From assembly GCF_963675165.1 (NCBI RefSeq), contig NC_087382.1, forward strand, positions 4,379,963 to 4,443,962: a stretch of 64,000 nucleotides of DNA, read 5' to 3'. The DNA comes from Halichondria panicea (Eukaryota > Porifera > Demospongiae > Suberitida > Halichondriidae). Made by a program: the position numbers and the translations under genes. The notes under the pieces were generated by a model. It saw only the letters and a list, made by a program, of their open reading frames with translations. It had not been told where the DNA came from and did no database searches. Position 1 is the first letter of the stretch. Each line of letters opens with the position of its first letter. Shown in pieces: positions 31,860 to 42,665 of this stretch.

Positions 31860-32095
31860 ATATAACTATACAGTTCAGACTTTATTATTGTATCACTATG
31901 CCATGGGGCCGATTTCTGTGTCGGTGTAATAACATGCACATGCAGCAACACATGCAGCAGGATGACGTTTGACTTTCGGAGGGGGAGGGATAGTCTCTGG
32001 TCCAGTCTGTAGTCTGTAGTGAGGGGGTGAGGGCATATAGGACAGTCTCAGCTGGTCCGGCCTCGTGGCTGGTCTGATGATGGGAGGAGTTTATA
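31860..32095 (-). pseudogene. Relic of the C-terminal tail and 3' flank of another beta-helix receptor gene
   Basis: On the minus strand, 32095-32050 reads TPPIIRPATRPDQLRL, matching TPPIIRSAARPDQLRPFY at the end of the protein at 28959-25054. Downstream, GTTCAGACTTTATTATTG and TGGGGCCGATTTCTGTGT match that gene's 3' flank (GTTCATACTTCATTG, AGGGCCGACTATTGTG). Upstream (higher coordinates) homology ends near 32095, a short distance before the minisatellite at 32181. Confidence 0.7.
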
Positions 32096-32180
32096 TGTCA
32101 GTTGGGTACACAAGATATGTGTATAGTCATCAGCATAATTAATTTTATCAACCTCGTTTTCATCACCTGCTGATAAATTT

Positions 32181-32463
32181 CACTGATTACAGTGATTACA
32201 TACATTACAGTGATTACACCCATTACGATGATTACACCCATTACGGTGATTACACACATTACGGTGATTACACGATCCATGACATCATTACAATGACATC
32301 ACTGCTTTCTCCTAGTACTTTCACTTTCTAGATACACTTTACTTTTTGTAATGTATGTAATCACCGTAATGTATGCAATGGGTGTAATCACCGTAATCAC
32401 CGTAATGTATGTAATCACCGTAATGGGTGTAATCACCGTAATGGGTGTAATCATCGTAATGAG
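32181..32463. repeat. 18-base minisatellite, left portion with an internal inversion
   Basis: Units at 32181-32280 read CATTACGGTGATTACACC (minus orientation), while those at 32341-32463 read GTAATCACCGTAATGGGT (plus orientation). The inversion centre is near 32310. The unit is two related 9-base halves. Val-Ile-Thr-rich peptides read from this region are repeat artefacts. Confidence 0.85.
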
Positions 32464-33582
32464 TATGGGGTGCCAAATGTTTCAAAATTAAAAAAATTGC
32501 CGTATTTATATATCTATGTGTGTATTTATAAATCCACGTCTGTATTTATAAATCCATGCCAAGATTTATATATATCTATGCTCAGATTTATAAATCCACG
32601 TCTGTATTTATAAATCCATGTCCATATATATATATCTATAATTATTTAGATTTATAAATCCATGTCTGTATTTATAAATCCATGCCAAAATTTATATATC
32701 TATGCTCAGATTTATAAATCCATTCTCCAGCTGATTTATAAATCCATTCTCCAGATTTATATATCCATGCTCTGATTTATATATCCATGTCCAGATTTAT
32801 AAATCCACACCCAGATTTATTTATCCATGTCTAGATTTATCCACACCCAGATTTATATATCCATGTCCAGATTTATAAATCCACACCCAGATTTATATAT
32901 CCATGTCCAGATTTATAAATCCACACCCAGATTTATTTATCCATGTCTAGATTTATAAATCCACGCCCAGATTTATATTATAATGCCAGTCATGTGATAC
33001 TCACGTGATTAATAGCTAGTGCAAAGGTAGCCTCGAATCCAGGCCGATTTTAATAAATCTAGACATGGATAAATAAATCTGGGTGTGGATATATAAATAT
33101 GGACATGGATTTATAAATCTGGACATGGATATATAAATCTGGACATGGATATATAAATCAGAGCATGGATATATAAATCTGAGCATTGATATATAAATCT
33201 GGAGAATGGATTTATAAATCTGAGCATAGATATATAAATCTTGGCATGGATTTATAAATACAGACATGGATTTATAAATCTGAGTATAGATATAATTTAT
33301 ATGGACATGGATTTATAAATACAGACGTGGATTTATAAATCTGAGCATAGATATATAAATCTTGGCATGGATTTATAAATCTGAGCATAGATAAAATATA
33401 TATAGGCATAGATATATAAATCTTGGCATGGATTTATAAATACAGACGTGGATTTATAAATCTGAGCATAGATATATAAATCTTGGCATGGATTTATAAA
33501 TACAGACGTGGATTTATAAATACACACACAGATATATAAATACGGGCAATTTTTTTAATTTTGACACATTTGGCACCCCATA
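32464..33582. mobile_element. Large TA-flanked foldback element made of GATTTATAAATC-type repeats
   Basis: The element (32466-33580) starts TGGGGTGCCAAATGT and ends ACACATTTGGCACCCCA, near-exact inverted termini flanked by TA on both sides. Each arm is a 20-26 base tandem array: GATTTATAAATCC with ATGTCCA variants in the left arm, and the complement (GGATTTATAAATCTGAGCAT) in the right arm. The unpaired centre is about 32990-33050. Minisatellite of the same orientation lies on both sides, so the element appears to have inserted into the minisatellite. Confidence 0.8.
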
Positions 33583-34160
33583 TAGTATGCATTTAATCAC
33601 CGTAATGTATGTAATCACCGTAATGTGTGTAATCACCGTAATGTGTGTAATCACCGTAATGAGTGTAATCACAGTAATGAGTGTAATCACCGTAATGGGT
33701 GTATTCACCGTAATGAGTGTAATCACTGTAATCACCGTAATCACCGTAATGAGTGTAATCACAGTAATGAGTGTAATCACCGTAATGGGTGTATTCACCG
33801 TAATGAGTGTAATCACTGTAATCACCATAATCACCGTAATGAGTGTAATCACAGTAATGAGTGTAATCACCGTAATCACCGTAATTACCGTAATGAGTGT
33901 AATCACAGTAATGTGTGTAATCACCGTAATGAGTGTAATCACAGTAATGAGTGTAATCACCGTAATGGGTGTATTCACCGTAATGAGTGTAATCACTGTA
34001 ATCACCGTAATGTACGTATGTAATGACCGTAATGGGTGCAATCACTGTAATCATCGTAATGGGTATAATCATCGTATGAGTATTACGAGTACTGTAATCA
34101 CTGTAATGCATGTAATCACCATAATCTATGTAATGACCGTAATCACCGTAATAGTAATAC
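33583..34160. repeat. 18-base minisatellite, right portion
   Basis: Over 25 variants of GTAATCACCGTAATGAGT in plus orientation, mixed with 9-base half units. Several larger blocks repeat, including GGGTGTATTCACCGTAATGA three times. Open frames on both strands here arise only because the 18-base unit contains no stops. Confidence 0.9.
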
Positions 34161-34319
34161 AGACTGTAGATCTATAGTACAGTACAGTAAACAACCAAAC
34201 ATTGATTAATATGGCAGCCTGTGCAAATTAAAGTTGACAAAATTATCTACATGATCTATGATGTCATGCCTGGAGAAATATCAGAGGGAATTATCATAGT
34301 TATCCCCTGGCCATATCCT

Positions 34320-34560
34320 AGCAACTGCATGAAAACAGGATATACATGTAATTTAAATTTTTCTGTGTCACTTACACGTTTGACATACTTACTACCAGTA
34401 TAATTATAAAGGGATTCACTACTTCAGTAGGATAACACCTTGATTCCGACCTTTATCTATGAGCTACAACTGACTCCAGGAAACCATAGAAAACAATGTG
34501 ACCTCCTGTAAAAAGAAACCATGCATGCATATTAAATACAATTTAACAATAAACATTACA
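34320..34560. repeat. 3' flank of the glycosyltransferase-like gene, duplicated at 41560-41760
   Basis: Shared landmarks are ACACGTTTGACATAC, ATTCCGACCTTTATC, GACTCCAGGAAACCATAG and AACATTACATCAC. It lies just downstream of the gene ending at 34603. Confidence 0.75.
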
Positions 34561-34602
34561 TCACCACTATAAAAGTCAGTACTGCTTGGTACATGTACAT
34601 AG

Positions 34603-35727
34603 TCAAGTTTTGGTATAGACCAAAGTTTTGTTTTTAGGCAGATTCTCGTAAGGTCTGTATGGATGCACAGACAAATCACGTTTGCATGTTTGTTGGCCCA
34701 GTAACCCCTTTGAGTCATCACTTGTTAACCATTGCTGTAAAATAGGTTCAACTGAAGCTCGATACTTTTCTGGTACTTCTGACCGAATTTCAGAGATGAT
34801 ATTAATCCAGTGTTCCGGAGTAAAAGCGCCCTGTGTGTAATTGCGGTGCAGTTTGTTTTCTACTACAAAGCGAGGGTCAATAACCACCTCTTTATTAAAT
34901 AAGATATTACACTTGATGTTAGTATACACTTGTGAGTAAAACCAGCTTACTGAATCTAATGTTGTTGTGTATGGAAGTATGTAGTCAATTGCTTGATAGT
35001 GAAAGGCGTTGAAGATAGCATCCATGAAATATATTTGTACGTATCGTGTGGGTTCACAATTCACTCGCTCAGGAAAAATTTCTTTGGAGTACTTCTTATT
35101 GTGATATTGGATGATAACTACAGCTGGTTGGAAGGTCTTGAGAGACTCTTCATACATCCTCCATGGATTCTGTTTGTCCGATGATATTAAATGTAGTTTA
35201 ACATCGTCGTCCATGAAAATGTAGTGGATGTACGTTTCTTTTCTTTCCTTGGCTGCTTCGTAAAGCAAGTTTCTTCCAACAGTCCAGGTTGTAGACTTAC
35301 TAGAGTTGAACAAGTATTGGACATGAGGCAATGACGTGTCATCGCACTTCTTTTTGTAACTGAGGATGATAACATCACACTGACATGCTTCAGAGTCACC
35401 AATCACTTCGGGAGACTTTAGATCAGCTGGAATACAGTTTTCTGTTTGTGTTAGATAGATAAAGCGAGTTGGTGTGACCGCCGTAGTGAGTCTTGTTTTT
35501 TCAGTCGTTATATCCTTTAAATTTGAGTGTTCAATAACATTGGCTTGCTCATTCATGATCCCCGGCTCCGTCAAGGGCTTGTAAGCTTTTGCCACCGTAA
35601 AGTGCAACTTTGGTAAATACCATAGCACTACAAGCAAAACAAGCAAAACAACTGATGGCAACACCTTCAAAGTGAGTTTATTCAGCACCATTATTACTGG
35701 CTCTGCTCTAATTATAGAACCACTCAA
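34603..35727 (-). CDS. Putative single-exon type II membrane glycosyltransferase-like protein
   Basis: A 374-residue open frame. One hydrophobic segment lies near the N terminus (VLPSVVLLVLLVVLWYL), preceded by Lys and Arg, fitting a type II Golgi membrane anchor. The start may be the first Met or Met13 (MVLNKLTLK). A stem region of about 70 residues leads to a globular domain with CDVIILSYKKKC, then TTWTVGRNLLYEAA and YIHYIFMDDDVKLHL. The acidic DDD after a hydrophobic strand is the kind of metal-binding motif seen in GT-A glycosyltransferases. Later segments include YVQIYFMDAIFNAFH and PRFVVENKLHRNY. I do not recognise the exact family, so enzyme class and substrate are open. There is a possible N-glycosylation site (NYTQ). 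No frameshift is seen. Its neighbours are repeats and a pseudogene, and the duplicated 3' flank at 41560 suggests that a second copy once existed. Confidence 0.6.
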   Translation of the reverse strand: MSGSIIRAEPVIMVLNKLTLKVLPSVVLLVLLVVLWYLPKLHFTVAKAYKPLTEPGIMNEQANVIEHSNLKDITTEKTRLTTAVTPTRFIYLTQTENCIPADLKSPEVIGDSEACQCDVIILSYKKKCDDTSLPHVQYLFNSSKSTTWTVGRNLLYEAAKERKETYIHYIFMDDDVKLHLISSDKQNPWRMYEESLKTFQPAVVIIQYHNKKYSKEIFPERVNCEPTRYVQIYFMDAIFNAFHYQAIDYILPYTTTLDSVSWFYSQVYTNIKCNILFNKEVVIDPRFVVENKLHRNYTQGAFTPEHWINIISEIRSEVPEKYRASVEPILQQWLTSDDSKGLLGQQTCKRDLSVHPYRPYENLPKNKTLVYTKT

Positions 35728-36235
35728 ATATAATTATATATAGAAGATACCAACTGCTAATTTTTGTTCTATTTATGAGCCATTTCCATTTCGTAATTAT
35801 TATTGTGGTGCTTAGTTACAAGACCATATTCAAAGTTATACTCCTTTTTCTAACTTTTTAACTTGCTGTCTGTTGTTGAAATGTTCTGTCTATCATAAAA
35901 GAACATGGATTTGAGGTATAAATGGTCAAATTCGTGTTGGCTAAGTGGCTGTGATCCCAAACAGCCCCAGATCAAAGTTAAACAAGAGGGCATTGTCTTA
36001 CTTTGACCCAACACTGAACGATAGCCATGATCTGGAACAACTCCAATTTTAGGTATGTTGTACATATAGTATTGTTTTGCTAGTGTGCAAAGTTGGAATA
36101 GGTGAATGTTGTCAGAAAAAAAGTTTACACTTGTACAAATAGGAATGTGTTATTAGCTTAGTGTATTAGCTTAGTGGTTTAATATACCTCTCATTACATG
36201 TAGCTCATAAAAATTTGAACTAGAAATAGAAAATC
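35728..36235. other. Spacer upstream of the glycosyltransferase-like gene
   Basis: AT-rich sequence including a TATATATAGAAG stretch near 35733-35744, which could serve the minus-strand gene. No other feature was identified. Confidence 0.3.
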
Positions 36236-38466
36236 TTAGTCCTCTGTGTCTGATAAATGTTCCACTTCTTCATTGAGACTAGGCCCAAATACCCAGTCCA
36301 TTTGTTCGTCCACCTCTTCCACTTCTTCGCCTTCCATTATATCTGATTGTATGCACTCTTCAAGACTCACTTCTAACATTACGTCATCTGTGACTGCATT
36401 TGCTGTGTTTGATTGCTCCATGTTTTGCAATTCACACACTCGCAGCCCTCCGAACATAGTGAGTCCTTCTTTTTACATCCACATCGTCCCGTTGCACAGC
36501 CTGTGGTGCACCGGCAGCCTTTTAGGAGGGCAATTACTCGTGTTTGGATTTTGCTGATGTTCTCCTCTGAGTCCCAAACAATCGTGAGTTCTTTGTCAAT
36601 AATTTTCCAGCCAAAATTGTTCATGTCAGTAAGGGTGATCGTATTTTTGTCTGTCTGATTCCACATATGCATAATCCAGCATGTTCTCTTCCAGTGAAAG
36701 TGTAGGGCATCAGTAGATGGTATCATTTGGTTTTCGAACTTGGTTCGACTCCATATGTTGTCCCTAATACTATCGATCCACTGCATGTGTATGTTGCTCT
36801 CGTATTGATTTTATAGGATTAATAAATCATTTTATAACCTCTAAAGACGGGTTAAGTTCAATGTACTGGACATTAGTTCCACTCCAACATCCTATTTGCT
36901 GACCTACGTTTACTCTGCTGAACCCGTGTCTAAAGTCAATATTGTCAACCGATAATGCCATGAAAGTGTCTTTGCATTTCATAGCTTTCAATACACCTGT
37001 ATGTATCTTGTGCTGAACAAAACGGGAAAGTGTATCTGCTGATGCACAAACACCCAAACGATTCAAAATCTTAATCAGCACTGCCGAGCCTCCTTGGCTT
37101 TCTACCACATTCATAAGTAGTTGGTGCAAAGGCCGGGAGCAACGTGCATCAGTGCAAAACAGAATACAACACAGGATGAAGTATCTGCGTACTTTTTTTG
37201 TGTGTGTTTGGGTCTCATCCATAGTGATACTCCTCCTTGATTCCCTTACAGACTGTGTGATAGAGCATATAGCTTTCCATAGTGTTTTGTCCGTCTGTGC
37301 AATTTGCTCATTAATTTTTATGTCGTTAAAATCGAAGGGAGCCACCCGTTCATCTTCTAATTTCTTTCCGATTTCTTGATGAATTATTTTATTCAAACTG
37401 TTAAGATCGTCAATTGTAGTGTTAACACTCTTTGGGGTCTCTATGGGATGTTCAAGTGGCTCTATGACAATAGGTTTACTTTGTTCCCATAGCAGTCTAC
37501 TTATAGCTAGAACAAAGTCAGTGTTAGGCCTATACACAAGAGTGCCATACTTCTTAACTTTGCAACTGTATGACATATGATGCCCAAGTGTGAACTAAGA
37601 TGGCCTAGAAGACACCTTGCAGTAGTTAGCTCCTTTGCTTGTGAAGCATGAACACTTAAGTCTATCTCTGTTGCATGCAGACAGAATATATTATGAACTG
37701 TAGAGAGTAGGGTCACCTCATTTCTTAATAATTTCTGACCAACAGAAATTACAGTTTTAATCACAGCGTTGTTCACTACACTATCATCTTCATTGGTGTT
37801 GATAGAGTCAATTAACGTCACAAGGTCTTTGTCTGTGCTTGTTACTTTTTGTTGTTCTAAGATTGACAAATGAAATTTGTAGCAACTCATGCAAACCTTG
37901 TCTGTATCCTTAATATTACCCTCAAATTCAGTTTTGTCACGAAGGTGGTGTTCAATTTCAGAAGGGTTAGGGCAGGATCTAGCATTTATGCGTTTAAGGG
38001 ACACATTACATGATACACAATTTGTTTGCATTGGTGAAGAGTAGTGATAGAGCATGAAGTAATGATGCTTGCAGAGTGGTATGGGATTGTTAATATTGTC
38101 AGTGGCATTGAGTCCAGTTGCGGCTAGTGCTGATCAAAATATTTCCATTGATATGGATTTGCTTGACGCAAATACTTCAGCTGTACATTCATGTATTACA
38201 CATTCTCCCCTTTTACCTTTCACTAACTCCCATCTAGGTGTGAAGTCGGGGTCAGATCCAACTCGTCCGATGTCTCGTCTACATGCCTGGCAAACGGGTG
38301 CATCTGGAGCTATCAGCAGAGATATGGCAATTGAGCATGCTGACTCATTTTTCCACTGCTGTGGTCTTGTGAATTTGGTATCGCTACCATTCCACAGCTC
38401 GCATTGTTCACGCGATTTCAAACTGCTGTCGGAGTTAGAGAACGACAATTTTCTTCTACTGCTCAT
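36236..38466 (-). pseudogene. Broken CXC-domain gene, transposon-associated family
   Basis: Read from 38466 (MSSRRKLSFS). The first block has CQACRRDIGRV and a Cys/His pattern, then an in-frame TGA at 38136-38134. Translation continues in the same frame through CKHHYF and NCVSCNV to CMSCYKF. Near 37590 the frame must shift by one base to enter YSCKVKKYGTLVYRP, which runs to a TAA at 36827. After a junction, a third block (36786-36236) reads DALHFHWKRTCW, WDSEENISKIQTRV, then a clear tesmin/TSO1-like CXC motif (CRCTTGCATGRCGC, CSEGCECVNC) and an acidic tail. This Cys-rich N terminus plus CXC C terminus is a high-copy family in cnidarian, sponge and fish genomes that I associate with mobile elements. 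A central region is probably deleted. The stop and the frameshift together favour a pseudogene, although an assembly error could explain one of them. Confidence 0.6.
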
Positions 38467-39029
38467 AATAAACTGATCTGAAATAATTGTATAAAATTGT
38501 ATGTTATACATGTTATTCCTTCTACCTACTGTTTTTACTAAGAGTATTGTGTGCAGTGATACGATGTTAAAAAGACTTACATTGTTTACATTCCACGTGG
38601 TGTGCAAAACTAACAGCAGTGGTTGTGATTGATTTGTGGGGGAGTTTTTGCACGCCTGTATCTCTCCAAATTTTTAATGGAACAGCACCAAATTTTTTTA
38701 TAACCTACCTTTATCATTGGGCTACTCGTCCAAATAAAAAACCTTTTTGTAGGACTGTCAGAAAAAATGTTTACGCAATTTTTGTTGCACTACTGTACAT
38801 ACACTACCACTAGCACTTCTATGTACTGAGACTTGTACTGAGCGCTTTTTCTCCCTTTGAGCTCACAAAACAATAGTTTGATACTTTGCTTAACATTAAA
38901 TCTACAACAAAGCATTGCATGACATACACAAGTGTAGAAAAAAGAGCATGAATATATAATGAGCAAAACCACAAACAATAAACTAAGGACAGGAAGTTAA
39001 TCTTCCATTGCAAATAAAATACATTGAGT
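38467..39029. other. Spacer upstream of the CXC-domain pseudogene
   Basis: AT-rich sequence without recognisable features. An in-frame extension of the CXC reading frame up to 38607 has no motif support. Confidence 0.35.
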
Positions 39030-39420
39030 TCATAGGCATCCGGTCACGCTGGCGGAATGACTGATTATAAAATACAGTTGGCACGGTTTCAAGGACAGAG
39101 TCTGCAAGCCAGGACAGTACTTGGAGCGCATTTACCAAGCAAACTGAGCAGTATGTGAAGCTACAGAACAGTACATGGTGTAAACCGTTAGCCAGTACAT
39201 CTACAAGATGAAGCAAGAAAAGTAGACTCGCAAGCCACTTCTTTTTCTCTGATTGGACGGGGGGGGGGAAAGAACTGGTGACTCTGGGCTACAGCTTGGT
39301 CTCTAATAGAATTTGGATAGAGATTCTTCATAGGTTCTTCCACTTAATTGCGTGAGGTAGTAGAATTGGGTAGCCTGCAACAAATGCTCGCGGGCTTCTT
39401 AGCTAGCTACAGATCAGGAA
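39030..39420. repeat. Duplicated non-coding segment, copy A (copy B at 41890-42665)
   Basis: Shared with copy B: GGTGTAAACCGTTAGCCAGT, TCTACAAGATGAAG, CTGATTGGACGGGGGG, GGGCTACAGCTTGGTCTCTA and CAACAAATGCTCGCGGGCTT. Copy A lacks the insertion at 42036-42430 and so serves as the empty site. Confidence 0.85.
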
Positions 39421-39422
39421 TT

Positions 39423-39495
39423 AGCCTCGATCCCAGGCCGCTCTTCCTCAAAGAGAGGGAGGGCCTGGTATTGACTGTTTGCGCATGCACCACAT
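39423..39495 (+). repeat. Short dispersed repeat, TCGATCCCAGGCCG family, with a GCGCATGC core
   Basis: Pattern: AGCCTCGATCCCAGGCCGC, a short hairpin, GGCCTGGTATTGACTG, then TTTGCGCATGCACC. Related copies are at 39603-39675, 40105-40165 (inverted) and 46868-46948. Confidence 0.6.
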
Positions 39496-39602
39496 AATCC
39501 CCAGAAACTGGGGACTCCGGATATCATCGTATAATGCTCAGTAAAACAATGACGTCACAACGAACGGAAGTGGATTGAAGAAAGTGGATAGCAGGGACGT
39601 AG

Positions 39603-39675
39603 GTAGGCTCGATCCCAGGCCGCACTTCCCACTAGGGAAGTGGGCCTGGTATCGACTGCTTGCGCATGCGCTAAT
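39603..39675 (+). repeat. Second copy of the TCGATCCCAGGCCG repeat
   Basis: GCTCGATCCCAGGCCGCACT, then GGGCCTGGTATCGACTG, then CTTGCGCATGCGCTA. About 180 bases downstream of the first copy and in the same orientation. The flanks are also similar (GCTCAGTAAAAC near 39536 and 39716), so a local tandem duplication is likely. Confidence 0.65.
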
Positions 39676-40104
39676 ATCCCCCCGGTATCTGGGGGCTTTG
39701 GATAACATCGTTTATGCTCAGTAAAACTATGACATCGCAACCAAAGGAAGTGGATTGAAGGAAGTAGATAGAAAGTTCGATTGAAGGTCCCATCGGATAG
39801 CATTCTCTGATAGCTACCCTTAGCCTGCTATGTTAACAAAAGACTCACAGCCTGCAACAGTGTGGATGACGATCGTCTGAAAGGAGTGACAGCTGATAAG
39901 AGACAGGCCACGCCCATTTAACACTAACTTTGGTGAAAGTCTACTAACTACTGCTACTGATTCTATCAGAAGAAATAGCAGTACAACAAACCTACACAGC
40001 TCTGTCTCTAGCTAGCTAGCTATATAGCTCTGTGTATGACTTTTAGGATATTTTCTCTGATGTATCCAGTATTATAGGAATATTTACGGGGAAAAAATCC
40101 AATA

Positions 40105-40163
40105 ATTTGGCGCATGCGCAAGCAGTCGATAGCAGGCCTTCTTTCAAAGGCCGGTGAAGGAGG
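40105..40163 (-). repeat. Inverted copy of the TCGATCCCAGGCCG repeat
   Basis: GGCGCATGCGCAAGCAGTCG then ATAGCAGGCC, the reverse complement of the family end. It lies directly against the left end of the next MITE-like element. Confidence 0.6.
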
Positions 40164-41020
40164 CTAGGGCGTAGGCAGGATTTTGAGGAAGGGGGGGGCT
40201 GAGCTGAGGGTGCGAAGCACCGAACATTTTTCGGCGACCGGAAACCACACCTCCTAATTAATGACTCATTTCCGGGAAAATTAATTTTGTTGTACTTGTT
40301 ACTTGTAGTTGTAATAATTATAATGATGTTACAATTTGTTGTACTTGTAATAACAATTAATATGCGAAACATTGCTAATATTTACAGTGCTAACTACATT
40401 TAGATCATGTTTGCAATAAATACTGCAATTTGATTGGCTAAAGGAAGTGTTCTATCCAACTTAGAAAATCATGTACTTATAGAAAATCATGTACTTACTT
40501 AGAAAATCATGTAGCAAAGATTAGATAAGAATATTCAAATCTGATTGGCTAAATACTCATGGTTGCTATGATCCAAACAGTGTCTAACTATTATGTACAA
40601 TGTATATGATAATATAGCTAATCAGTTACTTTGCTGGCTCTTCATCAATACTCAGGCTGGCAGTACTAGAGCTTGGCAAGTTGGCACTAGATCTTGGCCT
40701 TGAGAAATAGTGGTCCAGTTTCTGCGACATAGCTGCTGCTCTCAATCAACCTCTGTGGTAGATTATTAATCAGTTGCACAGTGGGTCAGTGCATTGCGCA
40801 TGTGCATGCATGCTAAATTAAAGAAGCTAGTTACACTGAAGAATCAAAGTTACTAGTATAGTATAGCTAGCTCTTGGACATGCTGTTTGTCTGCTACTAA
40901 TCTATACCAGTAATTCCCAGGCTGAAGACAGTCATCAGAGAAGGTTGGGCTCTTAGTGTGGTTTTTGCAGAGGAAGGGGGGGCTCCAGCCCCCAAAGCCC
41001 TGCCCCTCCCTACGCCCCTG
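40164..41020. mobile_element. CTACGCCCCTG-family element or composite, about 857 bases
   Basis: The left end, CTAGGGCGTAGGCAGGATTT, and the right end, CCTACGCCCCTG, are the family's inverted termini (compare 42036-42430). It is larger than the intact member and has no obvious target duplication, so it may be two fragments or contain an insertion. It has no coding capacity that I can support. Confidence 0.5.
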
Positions 41021-41559
41021 ACTGATTGGGCTTGTCCTCTCATTGAGAACCTTTAAAAAACAGTTGACCGTTTTTTTTAGTAGCCTCTTTTTAATTCCTG
41101 GATCTGCCCCTGCAACCAGGTCACTGTAATATTATGAATATTCCACCCTATTCTCAATTCTCAACTTTTTTCGTTCTAAACGTAGACCATTTTTCTAGAT
41201 TCGAATTAATTGTTTTGGTGCATATAATTATATATAACTAGAACAAAGACGGTAGCCAGTTTCGTTTTCTATTTTTCTTTTGAAATGTCCTATAGTATCC
41301 AGAGGGGTCCACAGAACCTACAATATCATCATTTCACACATGTCAGAAACTCTGTAACTGTCTTGTTTACCAAGAGTGACCTGCATTCCCAGACCGATTT
41401 GTCTCTAAAATAACACTATGTCGACAATAGGAAAGTTTGTGCAAACAGATGATGCTACAATTTACTTTCTGCGAATCCACACTTTAATATATACATATAC
41501 GTTACCATTCAAGGGGAAGCCCGTCTTAATTATAAAACTGGACAATCACGTGTATATTA
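41021..41559. other. Spacer with a decayed end of the GGATCCGCCACTG family
   Basis: CCTGGATCTGCCCCTGCA near 41096 resembles the terminus of the elements at 45520 and 51682. Nothing else was recognised. Confidence 0.3.
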
Positions 41560-41760
41560 TGTAATTTTTTATTTTCTGTTTCACTTATACGTTTGACATA
41601 CTACCGGTATATAAAATTATACACTAAGGGACTCACTACTTCAGTTTATAAAAATAGGTTAATTCCGACCTTTATCACTGACTCCAGGAAACCATAGGAT
41701 GACTTCCAGGAAGTATATTAAAGAGAAACCATGCAAATTAAACAGTAAACATTACATCAC
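41560..41760. repeat. Duplicate of the glycosyltransferase 3' flank without its gene
   Basis: Homologous to 34320-34560. The coding part that should follow on the right is absent, and the sequence changes to unrelated DNA near 41765, so only a 3'-flank relic survives. Confidence 0.7.
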
Positions 41761-41889
41761 ACCGACTATATATTATACTGTAGCCTCCTTCGCAGCCTCT
41801 CCTTTTTCTGTAATACTGGAGAAATTGGAGGAACAAAGAGGAAACGAAAAAGGAGAGCCTGCCCCGCTATATATATAAGTCTGGTGACT

Positions 41890-42665
41890 GCTACTGAGCG
41901 TGGGCGAGAGTAAACCGCATTATCTGTCCTCCCACCACACTGTGAAATGGTACTTGAAGCGCATTTACCAGGCAAACTGAGCAGTGTGTGAAGCTATACA
42001 GAATAGTATACATGGTGTAAACCGTTAGCCAGTACCACGGGGCGTAGGCAGGGGGGGGCTCATGGTGCTCAAGCACCCCCTTTCTATCTGAGATTGTACA
42101 CAAAGTGTACCTGATTGTCTAGCTGAGCACCCCCTTCTCTTCCAGATCTTGCTGCAGTTAGCTAGCTAGTAGGCAAGCAAAACGAATTGGTCTTTAAACT
42201 GTTAGCTATTCTGGCTTAGATCTATAGACTAGTTCTCTTTCGTAGCAAAATAGGCTTCTCTATGCAAATAGAAGATTGGGCCACGCCCAACTATTAATTA
42301 TTACGTCATTAATAAGAGGTGTGGCTTTCGGTCAACCAAATTTTGGTGCTGTGCGGCTAAAAATCGGGCACTTCGCGCCCTCTTTCGTCATAATAGCACC
42401 CCCTTCCTCAAAATCCTGGCTACGCCCCTGAGTACATCTACAAGATGAAGTATGAAAAGTAGACTCGCAAGCCACTCCTTTTCTCTGATTGGACGGGGGG
42501 GGAGAAAAAGAACTGGTGACTCCGGGCTACAGCTTGGTCTCTAACAGAATTTGGGTAGAGATTATTCATAGGGTCTTCCACTTGATCCAAACATTGCGTG
42601 AGGTAGTAGAATTGGGTAGCCTGCAACAAATGCTCGCGGGCTTCTTAGCTACAGATCGGGAATGT
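41890..42665. repeat. Duplicated non-coding segment, copy B, carrying a MITE
   Basis: Same landmarks as copy A (39030-39420), interrupted between GTTAGCCAGTAC and AGTACATCTACAAG by the 395-base element at 42036-42430. Confidence 0.85.
42036..42430. mobile_element. CTACGCCCCTG-family MITE with a 5-base target duplication AGTAC
   Basis: Inverted ends are CACGGGGCGTAGGCAGG on the left and CCTGGCTACGCCCCTG on the right. AGTAC flanks both sides (42031-42035 and 42431-42435). The paralogous segment at about 39195 has AGTAC once and no insert. The 395-base length and lack of a frame mark it as non-autonomous. I leave the superfamily open. Confidence 0.9.

Noticed and set aside
32181-34160. CRISPR-like regular repeats
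   Set aside because: Units are contiguous variants of an 18-base minisatellite without unique spacers, no cas genes are present, and the genome is eukaryotic.
33514-34177. Long frames on both strands rich in Val-Ile-Thr or His-Tyr-Gly
   Set aside because: Read-through of a stop-free minisatellite; no start context, splice signals or complex sequence.
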